Positions 11,057-24,870 of a stretch of 64,000 nucleotides of DNA are shown here, piece by piece. The position numbers and the translations under genes were made by a program. Below the pieces are notes generated by a model, which saw only the letters and a program-made list of their open reading frames with translations, was not told the DNA's origin and searched no databases. Location: contig JAOVVO010000019.1 in NCBI GenBank assembly GCA_028564675.1, forward strand, positions 62,001-126,000. Direction: 5' to 3'. Source of the DNA: Onchocerca lupi. Lineage: Eukaryota > Nematoda > Chromadorea > Rhabditida > Onchocercidae. Numbering within the stretch: position 1 is the stretch's first letter; each line of letters opens with the position of its first letter.

Positions 11057-12976
11057 AATTTTTAATCTCTATCAAAATTTTTAGGTAAACTATGTAATTG
11101 GTAATAAACTGTTCATTATTAATAAATATTTTGTTGATAATCAATGTCGTGAATTTTGTTGATTCGTTGAAGGTGATGTCTATTGATAACCAAATACAAC
11201 CAGTATTTCGACCCAGGCTGATTTGCCTTTTGAGTTGCTTGCGGGGAATTGATTGAGGTGTGTTGAGTTGGACTGAGTTAAGTTGAATTCGAGTAACAAT
11301 GAGTTGAATTGAACTGAGTAACAGTTAAGCTGGATTGAGTTGAATAGAATAACAGTTAAGCTGAGTTGAGTTGAACGGACAACCGAATTGTAGGAATTTG
11401 TTTTGTTAAAAAATACTCTCTCATTCAATACAATAAGGCTCATAAACATTAGGAAGTGGGAGTGGATTCCCATGATTATTCAAGCATTGCAGCTGGTCTC
11501 AAATGGGAAGATTAAGATGTGAATATGAACAAAAATGCAAATTTAGTACGGTTAGCGATTGATAACAAAGAGAATTACGGTGTGATAGAAATACACAGAT
11601 GTGAACATGGATAAAAGCAAAAAAATGGGAAATAAATCTAAAGGAATGTAAAATTAGTTGAGTAATTCATTATCATAAACATTAGTTATAATTAGAAATT
11701 TGGTTTTACAATTTGAATGAGAAATGTATTTAGTTATTTATTCGTTTGGAATTTTGTTGGAGTTTCGCGATATCAGAATTCGCGACAATCAATGAAAATT
11801 ATTTCTTGTCAAATAAGAAATAATGCGCCGATATTATCAATCATTTTCATATAGCCCTCTTTCTTGCATAATCGGAAAGGCTAATTGTAATGGAGAAATA
11901 GCAATTTCTTACTTAGAAAAAGATAAACAAATGAGAGAGAAATTAACAAATCTTATGGAAAAAATTGTCGAAAATCAATGATGAAATTTTACGGATTCGT
12001 TCTTATAAATTAACGGAGATGATATGATCAAAGATAAATAAATGATGTAGCATATCACAATCAGCATGGATGGCTATTTTTTCGAAGTTTCTAAGTGACA
12101 CTGCTCAAGTAATCTGAAATGCATCTTGTCGAGTGACTTCGGCTTTGAATAGTAACATTGGATGAAGAAATATTTGCGATATTTACCTCCTTCGTAGATT
12201 TAAAAAACAATGAGAAATCATTAGATTATGAAATTAATCTGATAGAGAATTTCAAAAAATATTTGTCATTATTTTCAAAATATACAATTTGAACATCGCG
12301 ATGTTCCTTAGATAGCATTGGAAAAAAAGAAGGATATATTCGTTAAGAATTTCGAACAAGTCGAAAATATTTCATAAAATATTCGTTAATCAAAGACTAA
12401 AACTATCAAAATCGAAATTATTCACTAATAATTTATTGTAATTTATTGTTGGAAAAGAGTTGTGAAAAATAAAATTGCATGAAAATGGAAATGAAAAATG
12501 AAGAAATAATAATAAAGGAAGTATTTTTATTATTTAATTACTAAGCTATCACCAATAATTACTATTGCTACTACTACTAATTACTAAACTCATTTTATTG
12601 TCCTATTAAAACGACAATTTAAAATTAATGCACTCAAACAATACAGAAATTTCCAACTTCCCACTAAGACTAAAATTTGCATAATATTCCCAGTGCAGTT
12701 ACCAAATACCACATATTATGTATGCTAAGCGCATTTGTAAAGCTTGTCCGCTGTTCAGGAGATAGGTGATTTGGTATTGATTAGCCGTGGGGATGATGTT
12801 ACACATTTTAGACAAGTTTACAACATATATTGACAGTGAGATCATTCCAATGATAATATTCGTTACCTTCATTTATTACATTTTAGATATACAAAATTTC
12901 AAATTGATCATTGCATTGAATTATTGAATAATTCAATTAGTAAACAAGTCATTGATCAGATGTTCAGGAGACCATA
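11057..12976. other. intergenic, with a degenerate GTTGAGTTGAATT repeat
   Basis: At 11254-11385 the sequence cycles through imperfect copies of a 'GAGTTGAATTGAACTGAGT(AACAGTTAAGCTG)' motif. The long open frame on the minus strand here (rich in N, S, Q, L, F) is a product of that repeat and not a gene. I see nothing coding in the rest. Confidence 0.55.
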
Positions 12977-15900
12977 ATGTTGATAGGACGATTTTTCAGG
13001 TTGAGTATTTTATTGATTGTATAGTCAATGGTGAGGGATCGATGTCAATACAATTCTTTGATGAATTGTCCACTTGTTAATCGTTGCATATTTTGATATC
13101 AAACGACATTCATGTCTGCAAGGTATAAATCATTCATATCTATTCTATTTTGTCATATATAAATCTCTTTCTTGAAGGAATCATATAATTTACTTAAAAA
13201 TTATTATTTGTTATCTTTCGTCATGTTATCATTCCACGCTGGTATCTGAGAAGGTACTGAAAGAAATATTGTGCAGGGAGGAATGGTAATTGTTGTAAAA
13301 GAATATTTGTAGTCAAAATATACTGCCAGAAATCTTTTAAAACAGTAGTTCATTTGGTAGCTGGCTTTTGTTATTTTTGTTGTATTGAATGTTATTTTTG
13401 AAAAATAACGTTTATGATAACAGAAGAATATTTTTAATTTTAATGTCTGAATTTATGTAGTGATATTTCCAATTTCTTCACCCATAAATAATAAATTTTT
13501 TTCCAGGCCATCAAATTTTTATTATCCTATCTCCGGAGTAGATGCTGAAAGGCTGTTGAACACATATGGTAGTGAAGGATCATTCCTGGCTCGTCCTAGT
13601 GGTTCTAGTCCATCCAATTATACACTTTCTGTTCAGTATGTTGTATCTGACTTGCTTAATTTCCTAAATACTTCCATTCATAGAGTTTTATTCCAAAATC
13701 AAATGAAGCTCAAAAATAATTATCAAATTAATAAATTTTTTAGCAAAGGTGATCGTATCAAACATGTCAAAATACAGAATAATGGAGATTGCTTGGATTT
13801 ATATGGTGGTGAAACATTTGCTTCGCTTTCAGAGCTTGTTCAATTTTATTTCGAAAATCCAGGCCAGCTACGAGAAAGAGATGGTGAAATCATTGTTCTA
13901 AAGTATGATTTTTATTTTTATATATGTGACAAATCTACTTTAAATGTGAATGAGTTAAATGTGACAGTTTAGGAAGATACCGTGTCTTAACTTTTTTTAT
14001 AATTGAAATAATAGATATTGAAATTATACTCGATTCAGATGTCCTTTGATAATACCTCCAACGGAAGCTATCGGATGGGCTTTTTCTCGTCCTTCCACAG
14101 AAAGATGGTTCCATGCAGGTTTATCAGGACCGGAAGCAGAACGATTACTTCTTACTGAAGGCAAGCATGGAACATACTTGGTAAGAGAAAGTCACAGCTC
14201 ACCGGGACAGTTTGCTATTTCAGTAAAAGCTGCGGATGATAAAGTGATACATGTGATGATTTACAATAAGGTATCTTTTTTAACACTTATCGTAAAATGC
14301 AAAAATAACTTATAAGAATCTCTATAACTCCACAATATTTTTAATAATTTATTTTCAATAAAGTGAATTATAAAAAAAAAGTACAAAATTCCGGAAAAGT
14401 TACTACCAATAAGTAAAAAATTAAAAAAGTGCGGAATTCAACTTCGATAATAATTTGATGAAGAAATTTGGGCTATCATTAAGAAGGTTTTTTGTTTCTC
14501 ATTCTCTTCAGGTTTTCATAAATTATTTAAAACGAGATATTCAAATTATTCAAAAGTTGTTGAATAGAATGATAAATTTGATATCGGTGGTGGCGCTACA
14601 TTTTCGACAATCAGCGAACTTTTGGAACACTATACAAGAAATCCAATGGTAGATCAAGCAGGAACAGTGGTTAATCTTAAACAGGTGACTATTTTTTAGA
14701 CAAAAATTAAGATATTTTAAGGAACGATAACGCAAACATAAATTATGCAAAATTTTGCTCTTGCTGTTGCTACTGAATTTAATTTTTCTTAAAATTTATA
14801 GCTCCTCCCTTCAACACGTCTTCCAGCGACCGGTATCGATACACGTTATCATCGGCTTGAGCAGGTTAATCGTATCACAGGAAAAGATGGATTTGCGGAT
14901 GAGTTTGAGGTTGGTCATCGTAATAAGAAATGTTCTAGATCCCTAGTCCATTTGAGAAATTATAAATGCATGGCATCGGGCAAAACAGAGAATTTAGTAG
15001 GGAAATTAATAGCTAACTTCTTCAGCTTTATTCAGATTTTTAGAGAATAGTTATTTTGCATTTATGTTAATCCGAAAGTTTCTCAGCATTCTTATTTCAA
15101 ATTATATTGTTTAAAGAACGTTTTTTTAGAGGTTGCAACACCAAGAACCGACTCAATTCGTGAGTCGACGTGAAGGAAAGAAGATCAATAATGTATGTAA
15201 AAATCGCTATAAGAATATCATACCATATGATCATACTCGAATTATTCTGAACGTTAGTGATGCAGATTCTAGTGATTATATCAACGCAAATCATATCGAG
15301 GTTTATTTTATATATATTCCATCACATCGAGGTTTATGTTCCATGATACTGCATTAATTTCTTAGGCTAATAAAAAATGCTGACAAATCTGGTAATCGTT
15401 GTTAACTGTTTAATAATATTTCATTAAAAGGAAAATTAATTGATCGAATTCATTTTGACTTTCAGTTATTCAGAAAATTGTCTTCCTTCCATACATCTTC
15501 GTAATCTTCGGAAAGATAATTGCTTTAGATTCTTGGTGATGAATATCAGGATTTTGCTGGTTTACGTCGAAACTATATATCAACACAAGGTTGCTTGCCG
15601 AACACAATCGATGATTTCTGGAATATGGTTTGGCAGCAGAATTCACGAATTATTGTCATGACAACAAAAGAAGTAGAAAGAGGAAGGGTTGGTTTTTGGA
15701 TTTATTATAATGTTGTTAAGCCTTTGATTTAGTGAGAATATTTCCACGAAAAGTTGGGTTTGTTTTCCTTAAAAGTTGAGATAATAAATCTTTTCTATTG
15801 TTACAGCAAATTTTAATATAATTCTTTTTTCTGCCTCTTTCAAAAAACAACGCAAAATGCAACAGTATTATATTGGTCTACACTGTATAAACTGTTCTCG

Positions 15901-18430
15901 AAAGAGAGTTTAACTGTGACTTTCAGTTAATCTTTCTTAAGAGGAAAGATAAGCGAATACTGTTTGAGCTTCCAAATTAATAATTCTTTTTCAGATCAAA
16001 TGTTGCCGATATTGGCCTCTGAAAAATGAAACAGAAAAATTCGGGAAAAATGGCGAATTGATCATTAAATCGATGGAGGTATTGTCTTTTGTTGTTGTTT
16101 TTATGACTAATTTTAGTTATTAATTCCATTAAATTTCTATTAAATTGGTATTCTTTTTTGAATTATCAAATTATTCGAAAATCGTTAACTTTTAGCTTTT
16201 GTTTTTTCCTAGGAAATTGAAAATACGGACTACACAATGCGCTTGATTCAGTTTATGAATACAAATCATGGTATCTTTTTATCCTTTCCACGATTTTTTT
16301 AGAAGTATATTTTCGTTCAAAAAATAAAAAAAATAGTTTGTATATTTCTGTATAATTTACTGTTCCAGATAATGAAACTCGATTGATATGGCATTTCCAG
16401 TTCCTTGGTTGGCCTGATCACGGTTGTCCCACAGATCCGAGAACTGTTTTATATTTTCTTGAGAAGGTGAATGAATGTGAGGAACAAAATTGCGACGAAA
16501 ATACTGGTCCAATTATTGTGCACTGCAGGTACGATATGGATAAGACATAAATATTCGATTTAAATTTTTGATTTAGTTGAACTAAAGTATCATACCGGCA
16601 ATTTTCGTTGATTATGATTATTATGAGACCTGAGTTCTGAAAGAGAATTTATTTTTATTTCTATCTATTCCAATTATTGCTCAAACTATTTCAGTGCTGG
16701 TATAGGTCGTACTGGAACATTCATTGTAATTGATATTCTCCTCAATCAGATTAAACGTTTAGGTAAGTTACATATCTTATGCAAAAAAATTTTATTGTAT
16801 CGATTTACTATTTCATATTTATTCTTTGTGATGTTTATTGTAAGAATAAGATTTCAATATATGATAAAAATAATAAAATTTAATGTTCAGGACCACATTG
16901 CCAAATAGACATCCCCCGTACTGTACAAATGATTCGTGAACAACGATCAGGTATGGTACAAACCGAGCAGCAATATCGCTTTGTTTATCAGGCTGTATCC
17001 CATTATATGGCTATAATTAATCGAAGGCTTGATTCTGAAGTGAGTTACATGTAACGGTTTTTAATTCTTCGTATACGCTTATTATTAGAAAGAAAGTAAA
17101 TGAGATGACATAGATATATCAAAAAAAAAAAAAAAAACTAATACTAATGTGAATGGGTTATAAAGTCAAGGTCGAGATAATCTTTACTTGTTTCAATATC
17201 CATAATATTATTATTTGCTATGGCACGAATTTTCCCTATTTTTTTTGCAAAAATTTTCTCGGAAAAACCTTTTTATCAAAACGAAAAAAATTTTTTTGAT
17301 GGATTGTAGTATTATAACATCCAGGAAACTTGTTGCTTGTGATACTTTTTTTACGACATTTTTTATATGTATAAATGTATAAATTATTCATCTGAAAAAA
17401 AGTGGTAAAAGTTTGTCAAACTAGATAAAAGAACACAAGATAGTCAAATTCATGAAAATATAAGATGAGCAAGTATTTGATGAATAGGAGAAGAACTGAA
17501 AATGATGCATTATCTCCTCCTTCACAGCAGTTAGGAAGAACATTAATAGATTTCCAGTTGAATTGGTCTTATTTTTTATATGCTTACATATTTGCACACA
17601 TCTATAAATGTATGAGTTAGACAAATATAATTTTGTGAGAGTGGTTGAAATAATTCACTCTTAGCTGAGCACATGATTTTATTGAATCGGGAATATGTTT
17701 ATGAATGACTGATTGTATATTACTCCGGAACACATAATTTCAGCGAAGGGAACGGTGCAGTTCGCGTTTTTCGAGCGGATCAAACCCCGATACGCCACTT
17801 TTCGCCATTCATAGTCCACTAACGTTCATGGCACAAACAAGTCCTCTTTCCAAAACTTCTAGCGTATTGAGTACTCCAACATCCATAGTACTTTTTTTTT
17901 TTCGAACCAATTTAAACTTCAATGAAAGAAGGATAAGTAGAACTCATGATGTTTTTTAATTCATTTGAATCATATATATAAATATATAAAAAGAGCCAAA
18001 TGTGAAAATAGATTTAAAAAAAAAAATCCAAGAGATTAACAGAATAGCAGCAAAGATTATTCAAAAGTGGAACTTTGCCCAACGAAGGAAGACTTATTAG
18101 ATATGAAGTTTTTGCAAGAGAAGATTTTATTTCGAGTGAGACATTTTTTCTGATATTCTTTGCAGTTCATATTTTGGCATTAAATTTGTTAATAAAAGTT
18201 TTTTCAGAGTGATTGCGAACGTTATTACTCAAATACAGATTTCGGATCTATGGCTGTGTCAGCAAAACCACTTAAGTTAGCACCGCCGCCTTTACCTAAA
18301 AAACATGTCGAGGTAGGAAAAGATACGAAGGATGTTATCGCTGCAATAATTGATGAAAATTTGGCTTAAATATTTGCAATTTCAGTCAGCTGATATATTA
18401 TCAGACATATGGAAAGGCAAAAAAAATTAA
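12977..18430 (+). CDS. ptp-2: SHP-2-type tyrosine phosphatase (two SH2 domains plus PTP)
   Basis: Cytoplasmic phosphatase acting downstream of receptor tyrosine kinases, orthologous in architecture to SHP-2/Corkscrew/C. elegans PTP-2. Fifteen exons chain in phase: 13507-13635, 13744-13902, 14039-14270, 14568-14684, 14802-14909, 15130-15300, 15529-15687, 15995-16078, 16213-16270, 16369-16528, 16695-16762, 16891-17039, 17744-17887, 18208-18312, 18386-18430. The N-SH2 has G-S-F-L-A-R, the C-SH2 T-Y-L-V-R-E-S. The PTP domain has N-R-Y-K-N-I, W-P-D-H-G (Asp about 430) and H-C-S-A-G-I-G-R-T-G (Cys about 466, Arg about 472). The tail has R-Y-Y-S-N-T and A-P-P-P-L-P-K-K. A candidate first exon (12977-12999, MLIGRFFR) fits the phase and gives 636 residues, but this start is the least certain part. 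Vertebrate SHP-2 is about 593 residues. Confidence 0.93.
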
Positions 18431-20546
18431 ATATTTAACAGAATCATATGAAGGTATATTTTCCAGATATTTGGAAGGGGAATATATATCTTGAATACTA
18501 TAGTTCTTTTTTTGATTTCTTTGTTAAAATCAGTTAGGATATTTTGCGGAATTCGGTTAAGTATTAAAATACTGAAGAAAATTATTAGTTTTTCAATGTG
18601 AAGTTCATACTCGTTTTCTTGTGCGATTTTTTGATTTTGTCATGTTTATATTCATATTTTTGTATAATTCTGTTGCTTTCAATAATTTTGTTGATAGGAA
18701 ATGATTCATGAATACGACTGATGTACATATCTGTGGAATCCTTACATTATTAAAAATTTTGAGCCGGGGCATTTTTACTTCAAGATCTATTGAGATAAAA
18801 ATATACTATGGTTGGACAGTATACATTACTAAATTTCCAGATCTTCTTAGCCTTTTTATACACATGTCTTTTTGAAGTCCTAAAATTCTGTTTCCATGAC
18901 CGCTTGAGTTTCCGCTCTAACTCGACCTGAAGGTATTGCTGTGCTTCTTCGATCAGTCAAAATAGTCAATTACCGTATAAATTACTCCCCTTCCATCCTG
19001 GAACATAATATCACTTATCATTATTTGGTCTTTCTTATTATTCACCGGCAATATTTGTTTTAGGTATTTGAGAATTTTATATGTTTTGTTACATTACTAC
19101 ATTTGAATTTTGGAATATAACAGTAATTTCCCATTGAATCAATTGCTCAGAAAAAACCGCAAATATAATAATTTTTCCTCTGTATTACAGAACGATGCAG
19201 TAAAAAAGTATAAATAGTAATGGTGTGTATGGCTGATGGCAACAGAACTTTTAAATGAATCATAGTTTATGCGAAATGAAAGAGCAAAAAATATATGCGA
19301 ATAAACCAAATAGGTGCGTGCCAGTATAGTTCTACAGCTTGCATGAACCATTAATTAGAAATTGTAGGGGAAATATTTCACCTCCATCGCAAAATAGAAT
19401 TATTTTAGATAGTATTTTTAGACCATCTTGGAGAAAATTAAGTTTCCTCCAGAACTAGAACTTTTAGTAAGTTAGTTGACAGAGCCACTCCTCTCTACAT
19501 TGAAGTTAGACAGGTTATCAAATGACTCACGAATCCATACTTCAAGCTTTGTTTAGAAATAATAACAATATGCTACAAAACATCACAAGATGCAAAAACA
19601 GACTCATGATTAAGTGGTGTTCATGACTGGTCTCAGTAAACCTTTCAAACTTGCTGCAATATGCTTCAGCACTGATGTGATTACTCTAGGTTGACTTGAA
19701 GTCTAACACCTATAGATGATGAACAATATTATATAAAAGTCTGCATCGATAAATGAAATTCATATTAAATTGCATTCAAATTCAGGGGAAATAATGGACT
19801 TACAAAATGATAGAAATGCAGCGAAAACACAGATAAATCGCAAAAGACTGCGAAATTAAGGGAAAAAACTGACGACGGACGACAATGCCTATTTCGCATG
19901 CGGTCGAAATCGAATGTAACCGAAAGACGATGTGCTTGCAAACAGTATAGGGAGGTACAAAATATGACAAGCTCACATTTTCCACAGAAAAAATAAGGAA
20001 ATTGCACCCTATACCAGAGCATACAAATAAATTCCGAGATAAAATTAATTTACAAGTTGAGAACTATAGAATAACAAGTCAATAAGCACAATAAACTGTA
20101 AATAGGACTGCTTCAAAATAGAGAGAAATCCAGATTAAAACATTCGAACAGATTTAACATACTTTCTCGCGTGCAATGTATCCAGGAAAAAATTATTTCC
20201 ATGAAGTAGCTCTTATTCGTTTTTTTTCTCCCAAAGTAATTTTTCTTCTGCTTTGCACAAATTAACTTTATCTTGGACTAGGAATATTTCTGTGATAAAT
20301 ATATTGGAGAAATAAGCATAATTCTACATAGCCAACTAAAATGGCAAGGCAGAAAAAGCATACTTCTTAAAAATGACACATAAATTACATTTACATCATG
20401 CATCGGAACTGCATATAAATCATAAAGCAGCTTGACTAAGCAGCAGACAGGTTCTTCATTAATCTGAAGAACACTAGAGTTTTTTTAAAAGGAATAAATA
20501 CTTTTTGAATTACGCGATTTATTCATCACGATTTCTACATCAAAAT
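18431..20546. other. intergenic, no gene seen
   Basis: About 2.1 kb between the 3' ends of the SHP-2 gene (+) and the four-helix membrane protein gene (-). Only short unsupported open frames without good splice borders. No repeat stood out. Confidence 0.5.
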
Positions 20547-22282
20547 TTAAAGAGTCATGGAGATAGGTGTGTAGATAGATGCATGTTTGGAATCATTACA
20601 TTGCGGTGGAAACCAGTGTCTCAAACACCACTCGATTAAATAAGCCAACAGCATGTAAGCGATTGTCAAGATGGCCAAGATAATGAGAAATTTGATTATG
20701 TATGCCGGAAAAAGAGTATTTCGTATAACCAGATCACATAATGAAACCTAAATTAAAAAACGAATTTCAATTTAATAAAATAACAAGTAGCAAATTAAGC
20801 TTTTCCCAATGATTTTTCTCATATCTAGAATTTTTAAAATCAAAACATATTCCACATTTTATCATTTAACGTTACAAAGGGAATAAGCTTTCCTAAACTA
20901 TTATAGGTAGTTCAAAGAATTTCGATAAAAAAAATATACTAATGTGATTTACCTCCTTGATAGGTACAAATGAGCAATGAAGTGCATTACTCAATTGTTT
21001 CGAATATTGTGCAAACTGAATTTCATGGAGTACGATGGGTAGTTGTTCAGAGATACTGTCCAGCAGAATCAGTCTTGCGAACAGAAAAAATGGCAAAGTA
21101 CCAAAAGTCAAGAGATCGATTCCTCGTACCTAAAGTTGAAAAAATGATTATGGCCAATAAAATTCCAGAATATTATTCTATTAAAAAAGCAATTTTCTTG
21201 AATTATTCACCCATTACTGTCTCTGAAAAATAAAATTTACAGGAGCCTTATGTCGAAAGAGGCTAAAAAAGCATTTTATACAAATTTTAGTCAGCAGAAA
21301 GATAGAATTACAAAAATAAAACTTACAACAACGTCATAAGTAACCTTCCGTGATGAAGCATTCAACATAAGGATGAAGCATGAAGTTGACAATGCAACAC
21401 ACATACTACCAACAATCATCCACATGTTCTTTTTGTACTGGAAAAAAAAAGATAATCAGCAAGCAAATAGAAAAAGAGAGCAGTAATTAAAATAATGAGT
21501 GAATTTATTCATCTCTGATTTAAAAACCTATAATGTCGCAAAAAATTTGAATATTTCAATTTGCAACTTAAATCCTAAATTCAGTTTCCTGAGCATCCAA
21601 ATTAAATAAATTTAGGCAGTTTATTTTCATAGTCTATTCAATATAATAAATCATGGGTAGCAATTTTTTGATAAATTGAATCAAAATGGATTTTGAATAT
21701 ATCATAAACATAAATGGCTCACGTCGACAAGAGTCTCAACAAAGTGCCGGAGGTGGTAAGATTCAACGTTAGGTGTCACATCGGTCATATCAACACTGCA
21801 CACCACAGCCGCAAAAGTATTTAGAAATGGTATCATATAAATAATATGGACAACAGCAAATACGAATAATGCTACCAGCTTCATATATTGAGCATATGCA
21901 GTCTGGAAATTATTGGATGTGCTGAATATAAAAGTGTAGAACATTGGAATAATTCATTACAATATATTATCATCTATTCCCCTAAACGCTTTATCTCACA
22001 TATCTTTTCAGGTAGTCTTATTTTCCATCTAATTGTCTATCCTAACCTTAAATTTGGAAATTAATACACACTGATAATAAAATAACATGAAAAATATCAA
22101 AGATTTAGACTTACCTGACTTTGCAAAACTAAGCGGAATAGAGAATGCGTAAATTGCTCTTCATCTGTATAACATGAGGACATCGGATATTCATCACCGG
22201 AGCTTCCCGAATTCTTTTCATTATTTTTCAACGGATGAAATGATTTATAGGAATACGGTGAAAGAGCTGATATTGACGGCAT
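20547..22282 (-). CDS. four-helix membrane protein, function unknown
   Basis: Five exons join in phase (22115-22282, 21723-21902, 21327-21437, 20953-21129, 20547-20747) for 278 residues. The N-terminal about 58 residues are polar (S-P-Y-S-Y, a G-S-S-G-D-E stretch, T-D-E-E-Q). Four hydrophobic segments follow: about 64-91 (KLVALFVFAVVHIIYMIPFL...), 121-141 (MWMIVGSMCVALSTSCFILML), 156-175 (DLLTFGTLPFFLFARLILL) and 226-250 (IIKFLIILAILTIAYMLLAYLI). The loops hold V-D-M-T-D-V-T and H-E-I-Q-F-A-Q-Y. The C-terminus (W-C-L-R-H-W-F-P-P-Q-C) is probably cytoplasmic. I do not recognise the family. All introns are phase 0. The chosen ATG follows a possible acceptor (AATTACGAG) by four bases. Confidence 0.75.
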
Positions 22283-24634
22283 CGATCTCGTAATTTCACA
22301 AAAGAAAAAACGAAAAAACCGAGTCCTGAAGATGATAAATAATCGTTACTAAATAGCGAAGTTTACGAAAAGAGCCATATGGAGCGATAGTTAATCTCAT
22401 CTTGTTGTTGCATATATGCATGCATTATGCATTTCTCTCATACATGCTTACGTGCATCATAAGATAGATGCAGTTATATCTATTAAATAAAATTAAATGA
22501 TTAAAAGTAAGAAAATAATTAAGAATCAAGATTGAAACTAAAAATCGAATAATGTACATGCTAAACAGACAGTCTGACTAATTTGATTAATGAAATTCCA
22601 TTTCACGTGAAATTAACATGCAAGTGCATTTTTACACAAAAATTCACGTCCGAAAAAGAGATACTTTCAGAGAGAGAAAAAATGGGACAAAGAAAATTTG
22701 AAATTAGTAAAATACAACATCAAAATGTCCTTCAAAATGGACGTTCGACCCAAAATGATGGAGATAATGCGATTTAGAAAGAAGGAAAGAGAAGAGAGAG
22801 AGGGAGAGAGAAGAAATGCAAATAACAAGGAACGGTGGAAGATGAAGCCTGCAACGCGCAGAAAGGAATGGAACGGAATAGTATGCAGGGAGTGGCTGGT
22901 TCATTTATTGATTTGTTGATAGCGAACTTGGATTGAAATGGGATGATTGGTAATTCCCTATGGGAATTATGCAGGGATAGGGGTTCGATTAATAGGTCAT
23001 ATTGAGGGAGGTGGAGAATGGACATATTTAGTGGCAAACAACGACGCATTTCCAGATAATGGAGAAGGAATAGAAAGAGGCCAGAGACGAGATTAAACTT
23101 GCAAAGTTCACCTTGCTTGAATCGGAATCATTGGTTGTTAATTTCACTGTAAATACAGCGGAAAGCATGCACCTGTACAGAATATATACATGCAGTAGAT
23201 TGGTCGTGGATTGACGCATACTCGGATCTTGGATTCATAGCACTGAGTTTCTGCTTTTATGAGACATGGAAAGGATTGAAAGTAAGTTCTTCACCGTACT
23301 AAGTTCTTTCAATAAGTTTCAATAAATTCCTCACAGGATAGAATTTGTGATGATCATGATGTAAGAAGTAGATGATGAATAGTTGCACTGATTGATTAGA
23401 TAATCGAATCACTTCTCAATCGCATCAAACCATCGCAATAAGATAACAAAATCATCAATATCCTTTTCCTTTCAATCGCTGATCCATTTGCATGTTCCGT
23501 GAAGCTGCTCTTTGTGGCATTTTTGAATTAAAGAATGCTTTTGCAAGAATAAAGAAGAAAATATAAAGTAACGAGGAAAAGTCATGCCGAGAGACAGATA
23601 TACGTGAATAAGGCAGATGTTTTCCGTTCAAACCAAAAAAAGAGATTATGAAAAAAATATGGAAGAAAAGCTTGAAAATCGGAAACTCTCTCGAAAAGTG
23701 GAGAATTTGTAGCATAAATTTAAATGGAAATGAAGAGGAAAGAAGTGTTCTACCTTTTGCAACATTTTTTATAAAATTTAGAGATAGAATAGGAATGAAG
23801 ATGTTATCAGAATGTGAATAATAACATCAGCGAGAGAACATTATCTATCAACTATCACATCACGTGTGGCTGTCAAGTAAAAACTAGAGCAAAAAGCATC
23901 GTCAGCATCAGAGTTGTTGACGCCAATGAAATTCATATGATTCTGTTGCTTTTTGCTTCAGAAAACTATAAACAAAACGGATCGTAGATTGGTGCGAGTT
24001 TTTTCGGTTGCATTGAGTGATAATCTCATTCGTAAATGATTCGATTCGATTTGATGCTATATTTTTATTGCGACCCAACAAATGAAGATTACATAGTGAT
24101 AGAAGAATTGCACATCGATCTGTTCACTACTGAACATCTGTTTATCTGTGAAGACATGAATAATCAAGATGAATTTTCCGAGGATAATGACGTGATTGAA
24201 TCCACTCTACTAAACTACTATGCTTCACCAATTTAGCCAAAAAAAAAAAAACCAATAAATATCATGGATGAAATCGGAATTGGGAAAAAATAAAACTCGT
24301 TTACGCAATCGATTCTCGAATTGCTTGTATTGGTAAGAAAATAAAACTGGATGTTATTGGTGACACTGTCTGCATCGTGCAACAACTATTCAAATGAAAA
24401 GTATTTTAGTCAACAATATGATAAGATATAAGATTTAATATTCTAGAATTATCGCTCACAGATAGTAGTGTCTAAATTGTAATCTAAATTATAGAGTCCG
24501 CGATCAGAACTTATTATTTTAAGTTTTTATAGGATTAACTTCGAGTAAGGATACTTGAAATCCGAATCCAAAAAGTTGCAAGAAATAAAGTGCCTAGCTC
24601 CGAAATTGAAGAGCTATCAGCAGTCATCGTCTCA
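22283..24634. other. intergenic with a purine-rich tract
   Basis: A GAGA-rich low-complexity stretch lies at about 22775-22820, and a purine-rich stretch continues to about 23100. Several overlapping short open frames on both strands here are by-products of composition. A 66-codon acidic open frame at 24036-24236 has no supporting border and is not called. Confidence 0.45.
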
Positions 24635-24870
24635 TCTATATAAATAAAAATGTAAATGCTACCTGTTACTTCTCAATGAACTCCTCAAGTTCTCCACCGA
24701 TTTTTTTCAAAATTTGACACAACTATGCATGTGAATAGGGCGTGCCCTTATATAGATATACTTACTTTTTCTACGTGTCACGTGCGTGACAATTAAAAGT
24801 GAGGAGGCGGAGTTTATTAACTCCGCTTTCCTTTTTTCTCTCATTCTCCTTCTTCCTCCCATTTCTCTAA
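24635..24870 (+). mobile_element. Helitron left end (non-autonomous family member)
   Basis: The element begins A|TC with TATATAAATAAAAATGTAAATGC, matches the left end of the complete copy at 50599 over roughly 230 bp (the 'CCACCGATTTTTTTCAAAATTTGACACAAC' block and the CTCTCATTCTCCTTCTTCCTC block) and then runs into a TAA-rich microsatellite. No right end was found. It points in the opposite direction to the neighbouring helicase remnant, so the two are probably separate insertions. Confidence 0.65.

Noticed and set aside
11180..11473. 97-codon open frame on the minus strand
   Set aside because: It is produced by the degenerate GTTGAGTTGAATT repeat; its composition is a simple cycle of N, S, Q, L and F.
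13460..13506. Extension of the first SH2 exon to a start at 13460
   Set aside because: The start would be GTG, and the segment ends with a strong TTTTTTCCAG acceptor, so it is intron.
24036..24236. 66-codon acidic open frame
   Set aside because: No convincing splice or trans-splice border and no similarity I can name; could be chance.
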